NCBI GenBank assembly: GCA_946481265.1
Contig: CAMLNE010000144.1
Span: forward strand, 1 to 10,027
DNA: 10,027 bases
Direction: 5' to 3'
Origin: an uncultured Panacagrimonas sp.
GTDB taxonomy: Bacteria; Pseudomonadota; Gammaproteobacteria; Nevskiales; Nevskiaceae
Shown: positions 6,941 through 10,027 of the stretch, piece after piece
Position numbering within the stretch: the first letter of the stretch is position 1
How the letters are laid out: each line of letters opens with the position of its first letter
The notes under the pieces: generated by a model
Told to the model about the DNA's origin: nothing
What the model saw: only the letters and a program-made list of their open reading frames with translations
Databases searched by the model: none
Made by a program: the position numbers and the translations under genes

Positions 6941-7948
6941 ATGATCATCAAGTCCTATTTCAAGCCGCTTCTCCTGGCCGCCGCCCTGTCCGGCGCGGCG
7001 TTCGGCGCGCACGCCGCCAGCGTCGAGCTTCTCAATGTCAGCTACGACCCCACCCGCGAGCTCTACAAGGAGTTCAACGAAGTGTTCGCCAAGCACTGGA
7101 AGGAGCAGACCGGCGACAGCGTCCGTGTCATGCAGTCGCACGGCGGCTCCGGCAAGCAGGCACGCTCGGTGATCGACGGCCTGGGCGCCGACGTGGTGAC
7201 ACTGGCACTGGCCAGCGACATCGACGCCATCGTCAAGAACGCAAAGCTGCTGCCGGCGGACTGGCAGCAGCGCCTGCCCAACAACAGCTCTCCCTACACC
7301 TCGACCATCGTGCTGCTGGTGCGCAAGGGCAATCCCAAGGGCATCAAGGACTGGAGCGACCTGATCAAGCCCGGCGTCTCGGTGATCACACCCAATCCGA
7401 AGACCTCGGGCGGTGCACGCTGGAACTACCTGGCCGCCTATGCCTGGGCCAGCAAGGCCTACGGCAGCGACGGGAAGGCGCGCGAATTCCTCGGCAAGCT
7501 GTACAAGAACGTGCCCGTGCTGGACTCCGGCGCGCGCGGTTCGACCACCACCTTCGTGCAGCGCGGCATCGGCGACGTCTTCATCTCCTGGGAAAACGAG
7601 GCCTTCCTCGCGGTCGAGGAATTCGGCAAGGACAAGTTCGAGATCGTGGTGCCCTCGTTGTCGATCCTCGCCGAGCCGCCGGTGGCCGTGGTCGACAAGA
7701 TCGTGGACAAGCACGGCACGCGCAAGCTTGCCGAGGCCTACCTGAAGTTCCTGTACACGCCGGAAGGCCAGGACATCGCGGGCAAGCATCACTATCGCCC
7801 GAGCGATCCGGCGGTCGCCGCCCGGTACGCGACCAAGTACGCGGAACTCGAACTGGTCGGCATCGACGACTTCGGCGGCTGGGCCAAGGCGCAGCCCGAG
7901 CACTTCGGTGACGGCGGCGTGTTCGACCAGATCTACGGCATCAAGTAG
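6941..7948 (+). CDS. sbp: Periplasmic sulfate-binding protein Sbp
   Basis: Sbp captures sulfate in the periplasm and delivers it to the CysTWA importer. The 335-residue precursor has a signal peptide (K near the start, a hydrophobic run at 9-23, cleavage after AHA25). Both classical signatures of prokaryotic sulfate-binding proteins are seen: the K..TGD.V.V.QSHGGSG segment beginning at residue 54 and NPKTSGGAR at 152-160, plus [17 protein letters not shown] and the C-terminal GGVFDQIYG. Length and motifs are normal for the family. CysP, the thiosulfate-preferring relative, is hard to separate by eye, so the specificity could include thiosulfate. There is no strong ribosome binding site before the ATG; the nearest AGGA is 21 bases away. 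It lies 74 bp after the porin and is probably cotranscribed with it. Confidence 0.95.
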   Translation: MIIKSYFKPLLLAAALSGAAFGAHAASVELLNVSYDPTRELYKEFNEVFAKHWKEQTGDSVRVMQSHGGSGKQARSVIDGLGADVVTLALASDIDAIVKNAKLLPADWQQRLPNNSSPYTSTIVLLVRKGNPKGIKDWSDLIKPGVSVITPNPKTSGGARWNYLAAYAWASKAYGSDGKAREFLGKLYKNVPVLDSGARGSTTTFVQRGIGDVFISWENEAFLAVEEFGKDKFEIVVPSLSILAEPPVAVVDKIVDKHGTRKLAEAYLKFLYTPEGQDIAGKHHYRPSDPAVAARYATKYAELELVGIDDFGGWAKAQPEHFGDGGVFDQIYGIK

Positions 7949-7949
7949 C

Positions 7950-7980
7950 GGCCGGGATTCTTCCGCCGGGACCGGCCCGG
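7950..7980 (+). terminator. GC-rich inverted repeat behind sbp
   Basis: Two bases after the sbp stop, GGCCGG (7950-7955) can pair with CCGGCC (7972-7977). An alternative stem is CCGGG (7966-7970) with CCCGG (7976-7980). There is no T-run. It could attenuate transcription between sbp and the permease genes or protect the 3' end of an abundant porin-sbp message, as hairpins behind binding-protein genes often do. Confidence 0.35.
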
Positions 7981-8150
7981 GAGGCGCGCCGCGCATTCGA
8001 CGTCAGGCGCGCCCCATCGCATCGCGGCGGCAGTCCGGGTCGCGATCGGGGCAGCGGCCACCGCCAGCAAGGACGGACGCACGTCGGGAATGCGTGGGGA
8101 GCGCTCGCGCCGGAATCGGACTGAGGGTGGATCAAGGACTCCGTCGCGAT

Positions 8151-8295
8151 CGCCCCGCCCGGCCGCTTCCACATCCGCCTTCGCCTTCGCATCCATGCCG
8201 GCCGCAGCCCGGCCCGCTCCTGTCTTTCGAATGCAATGACCTTCAAGGCCATCAGCGCCTGCAGCTCGCCGATAGACGTGCGGCCGGCCGGGGCG
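8151..8295. repeat. Imperfect 16-bp inverted repeat, arms 113 bp apart
   Basis: CGCCCCGCCCGGCCGC (8151-8166) and GCGGCCGGCCGGGGCG (8280-8295) are reverse complements at 15 of 16 positions. With one bulged base the pairing extends a few bases further, to GCGA on the outer side. Both arms are pure GC, so chance in such DNA is possible. The bases between the arms show no gene. Confidence 0.4.
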
Positions 8296-8375
8296 TCGCC
8301 ACGATCCCATGCCGGTCGGACTCGACGGCCGCCGGAAGATCGCGGATGGACGCCCCCGGCCCAATCTCCTTACGC

Positions 8376-8390
8376 TCCGCGCTTCGCGGA
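8376..8390 (+). repeat. Short perfect hairpin in the sbp-cysT gap
   Basis: TCCGCG and CGCGGA form a perfect 6-bp stem with a 3-base CTT loop. No T-run follows. Its flanks resemble dispersed intergenic hairpin elements of GC-rich Xanthomonadales, but I cannot confirm other copies from this window. Confidence 0.35.
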
Positions 8391-8532
8391 TCGGCCAGCT
8401 CCGGGGAGATGACCGCCGTACACGGGGATCCATGCAGACCGCTGAACGCGCCCGTGCCCTGGTGCGCAGCCTGAACGCCTGCACGCCTACCCGATTCCGA
8501 GTCCCGCTGCCTACCGCCGCCTCTTTTTCCAC

Positions 8533-9384
8533 ATGACGTCGTTGACCTTGCCCCACCCTCGCCCCCTGCCGCGCAAGACGCGCGGCGTCATCCCCGGCTT
8601 CGGCCTGACCATGGGCATCACCCTGGTCTACCTGAGCCTGATCGTGCTGATCCCGCTCGCCGGCGTGTTCTTCAAGGCGGCGGGCCTGGGCTGGGCCGGC
8701 TTCTGGGACGCGGTCACCACGGCGCGGGTGCTCAACGCGCTCAAGCTCTCGTTCGGCGCGGCGTTCTTCGCGGCGCTGTTCAACGCCGTGTTCGGCCTGC
8801 TGGTGGCCTGGGTGTTCGTGCGCTATCCGTTTCCCGGCAAGCGCGTGCTGGACGCGGCCATCGACCTGCCCTTCGCGCTGCCCACGGCGGTGGCCGGCAT
8901 CGCGCTGACCGCGCTGTATTCGGGCAATGGCTGGATCGGCCAGTTCCTCGAACCCCTCGGCATCAAGGTCGCCTTCACGCCGGTGGGCGTGGTGGTGGCA
9001 TTGATGTTCATCGGCCTGCCCTTCGTGGTGCGCACGGTGCAGCCGGTGCTGGAGGAGGCGGAGAAGGAACTCGAGGAGGCCGCGGCGGTGCTCGGCGCCA
9101 CGCGCCTGCAGACCGTGCTGCGCGTGATCCTGCCGACGATCCTGCCGTCCTTGCTGACCGGCTTCACGCTCGCCTTCGCACGAGGCGTGGGCGAATACGG
9201 CTCGGTGATCTTCATCGCCGGAAATCTCCCGATGGTGTCGGAGATCGCACCGCTGCTGATCGTCATCAAGCTCGAGGAGTTCGACTACGCCGGCGCCACG
9301 GCGGTGGCCACCGCCATGCTCGTCATCTCGTTCGCCATGCTGCTGGTGATCAACCTGCTGCAGTCCTGGGCGCGCCGCAAATGA
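8533..9384 (+). CDS. cysT: Sulfate/thiosulfate ABC transporter permease CysT (CysU)
   Basis: This is one of the two inner-membrane permeases that form the sulfate channel with CysW, energised by CysA. It has 283 residues, against about 277 in E. coli. After a proline- and arginine-rich cytoplasmic N-terminus (1-22), hydrophobic segments are visible at about 23-47, 70-93 and 108-130, with more beyond them, six expected in all. [20 protein letters not shown] is typical of CysT. The ABC coupling (EAA) motif is EEAAAVLGA starting at 181, followed by [14 protein letters not shown]. The ending [16 protein letters not shown] and the final hydrophobic helix are also characteristic. The ATG at 8533 follows a pyrimidine run and has no visible ribosome binding site; a later ATG at residue 27 would cut into the first membrane segment. 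cysW starts 46 bp after its stop. Confidence 0.96.
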   Translation: MTSLTLPHPRPLPRKTRGVIPGFGLTMGITLVYLSLIVLIPLAGVFFKAAGLGWAGFWDAVTTARVLNALKLSFGAAFFAALFNAVFGLLVAWVFVRYPFPGKRVLDAAIDLPFALPTAVAGIALTALYSGNGWIGQFLEPLGIKVAFTPVGVVVALMFIGLPFVVRTVQPVLEEAEKELEEAAAVLGATRLQTVLRVILPTILPSLLTGFTLAFARGVGEYGSVIFIAGNLPMVSEIAPLLIVIKLEEFDYAGATAVATAMLVISFAMLLVINLLQSWARRK

Positions 9385-9417
9385 TCTCCTTCGCTTCCAT
9401 CACCGCTGACACCGCAC

Positions 9418-9422
9418 AGGGA
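9418..9422 (+). promoter_or_regulatory. Ribosome binding site of cysW
   Basis: AGGGA stands 8 bases before the ATG at 9431 and supports that start in the 46-bp gap after cysT. Confidence 0.5.
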
Positions 9423-9430
9423 CTCCGCGC

Positions 9431-10027
9431 ATGACCGGACCGCTCAATCCATCGCTGCAGGATTCGCCGAAGCTTCCCTTCGAGCCCCTGATCCGGCGCA
9501 ATGCCGTCATCACCGAACAGCCCTGGGTGCGCTGGCTGCTCACCGCCATCGCGCTGGTCTTCCTGGCCGGCTTCCTGCTGCTGCCGCTGGTGTCGGTGTT
9601 CGCCGAGGCGCTGCGCAATGGCTTCGGCACCTACCTGGAGGCGATCCGCGAGCCCGACGCGCTGGCAGCCATCAGGCTGACCCTGCTGGTGGCGGCCATC
9701 GCGGTGCCGCTCAACCTGGTGTTCGGACTGGCGGCGGCCTGGGCCATCACCAAGCACTCGTTCCGCGGCAAGCAGTTCCTGATCACCCTGATCGACCTGC
9801 CGTTCTCGGTCTCGCCGGTCGTGTCCGGCCTGATCTACGTGCTGATCTTCGGCGCGCAGGGCTGGCTCGGTCCCTGGATGAGCGAGCACGACTTCAAGGT
9901 CATCTTCGCCGTGCCCGGCATCGTGCTGGCGACCCTCTTCGTGACGTTTCCCTTTATCGCGCGCGAGCTGATCCCGCTCATGCAGGAACAGGGCACCGAT
10001 GACGAGCAGGCGGCGCTCTCTCTGGGC
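9431..10027 (+). CDS. cysW: Sulfate ABC transporter permease CysW, 3' part beyond the window
   Basis: The frame from the ATG at 9431 stays open to the window edge: 199 codons of an expected 290-310. CysW is the partner permease of CysT in the sulfate/thiosulfate importer. A hydrophilic N-terminus (1-33) is followed by a membrane segment at about 34-57, others at about 80-105 and 117-141, and one at 158-175. [20 protein letters not shown] (122-141) is the diagnostic CysW stretch, where CysT has FALPTAVAG. The visible sequence ends inside the coupling motif (EQAALSLG, 192-199), whose full form is EAA...G. AGGGA lies 8 bases before the start. The ATPase gene cysA is expected next but is not in view. 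Confidence 0.95.
   Translation, partial: MTGPLNPSLQDSPKLPFEPLIRRNAVITEQPWVRWLLTAIALVFLAGFLLLPLVSVFAEALRNGFGTYLEAIREPDALAAIRLTLLVAAIAVPLNLVFGLAAAWAITKHSFRGKQFLITLIDLPFSVSPVVSGLIYVLIFGAQGWLGPWMSEHDFKVIFAVPGIVLATLFVTFPFIARELIPLMQEQGTDDEQAALSLG

Larger units (their letters stand above)
7949..8532. other. 584-bp non-coding gap between sbp and cysT
   Basis: I find no convincing gene here on either strand. The long open frames that cross it are low-complexity and R/P/A-rich, without ribosome binding sites or family resemblance, as expected of GC-rich DNA. What it does hold is structure: the repeated 9-mer AGGCGCGCC at 7982-7990 and 8005-8013; an imperfect 16-bp inverted repeat, 15 of 16 paired, at 8151-8166 and 8280-8295; a TCCGCG-CTT-CGCGGA hairpin at 8376-8390; and a pyrimidine run just before the cysT start. 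In related clusters sbp and cysT usually lie close together, so this segment may be an insertion, a decayed gene or a dispersed intergenic repeat. It may also contain a promoter for cysT, but I see no clear -35/-10 pair. Confidence 0.6.

Noticed and set aside
7933..8556. Long minus-strand and plus-strand frames across the sbp-cysT gap
   Set aside because: They are R/P/A/S-rich, lack ribosome binding sites, overlap the ends of real genes and contain no recognisable domain.

Overview
The window comes from a high-GC Gammaproteobacterium. The Mfd sequence, the Mfd/CsiV gene pair and the G/C-ending codon use fit the Xanthomonadales/Nevskiales neighbourhood, but I cannot name a genus from the sequence alone. 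Nearly everything here is chromosomal housekeeping and nutrient-uptake content. I see no tRNA or rRNA gene, no CRISPR array, no intact mobile element and no obvious defence system.

Layout. Bases 1-89 are relatively AT-rich and hold no recognisable gene. They end at a perfect 8-bp inverted repeat, where a recognisable protein begins abruptly: the last ~42 codons of a CmcJ/NvfI-type oxidoreductase, so a gene remnant (90-218, +). Convergent to it is a nitroreductase-family flavoprotein (249-920, -) that starts at TTG. The 162-bp divergent region (921-1082) carries a long inverted repeat whose arm covers the nitroreductase ribosome binding site, and a -10 hexamer for mfd. mfd (1083-4469, +) encodes a complete transcription-repair coupling factor. 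It is followed by a secreted CsiV-family protein (4593-5234, +).

From about 5320 the DNA changes sharply to an AT-rich island that looks like the control region of a sulfate-uptake cluster. The cluster comprises an OprP/OprO-type outer-membrane porin (5466-6866), the periplasmic sulfate-binding protein Sbp (6941-7948), an unusual 584-bp non-coding gap with several GC-rich inverted repeats (7949-8532), the permease CysT/CysU (8533-9384) and the start of the second permease CysW (9431 to the window edge). The ATPase CysA is expected just beyond the edge. Together these would form a route for sulfate from the outer membrane (porin) through the periplasm (Sbp) to the inner-membrane ABC transporter (CysT-CysW-CysA). 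The context suggests the porin serves sulfate rather than phosphate.

The observations most worth checking are the nitroreductase leader hairpin, the truncated oxidoreductase with a palindrome at its breakpoint, the AT-rich promoter island, the porin's assignment to sulfate uptake, and the interrupted sbp-cysT junction. None of these amounts to a clearly new system.
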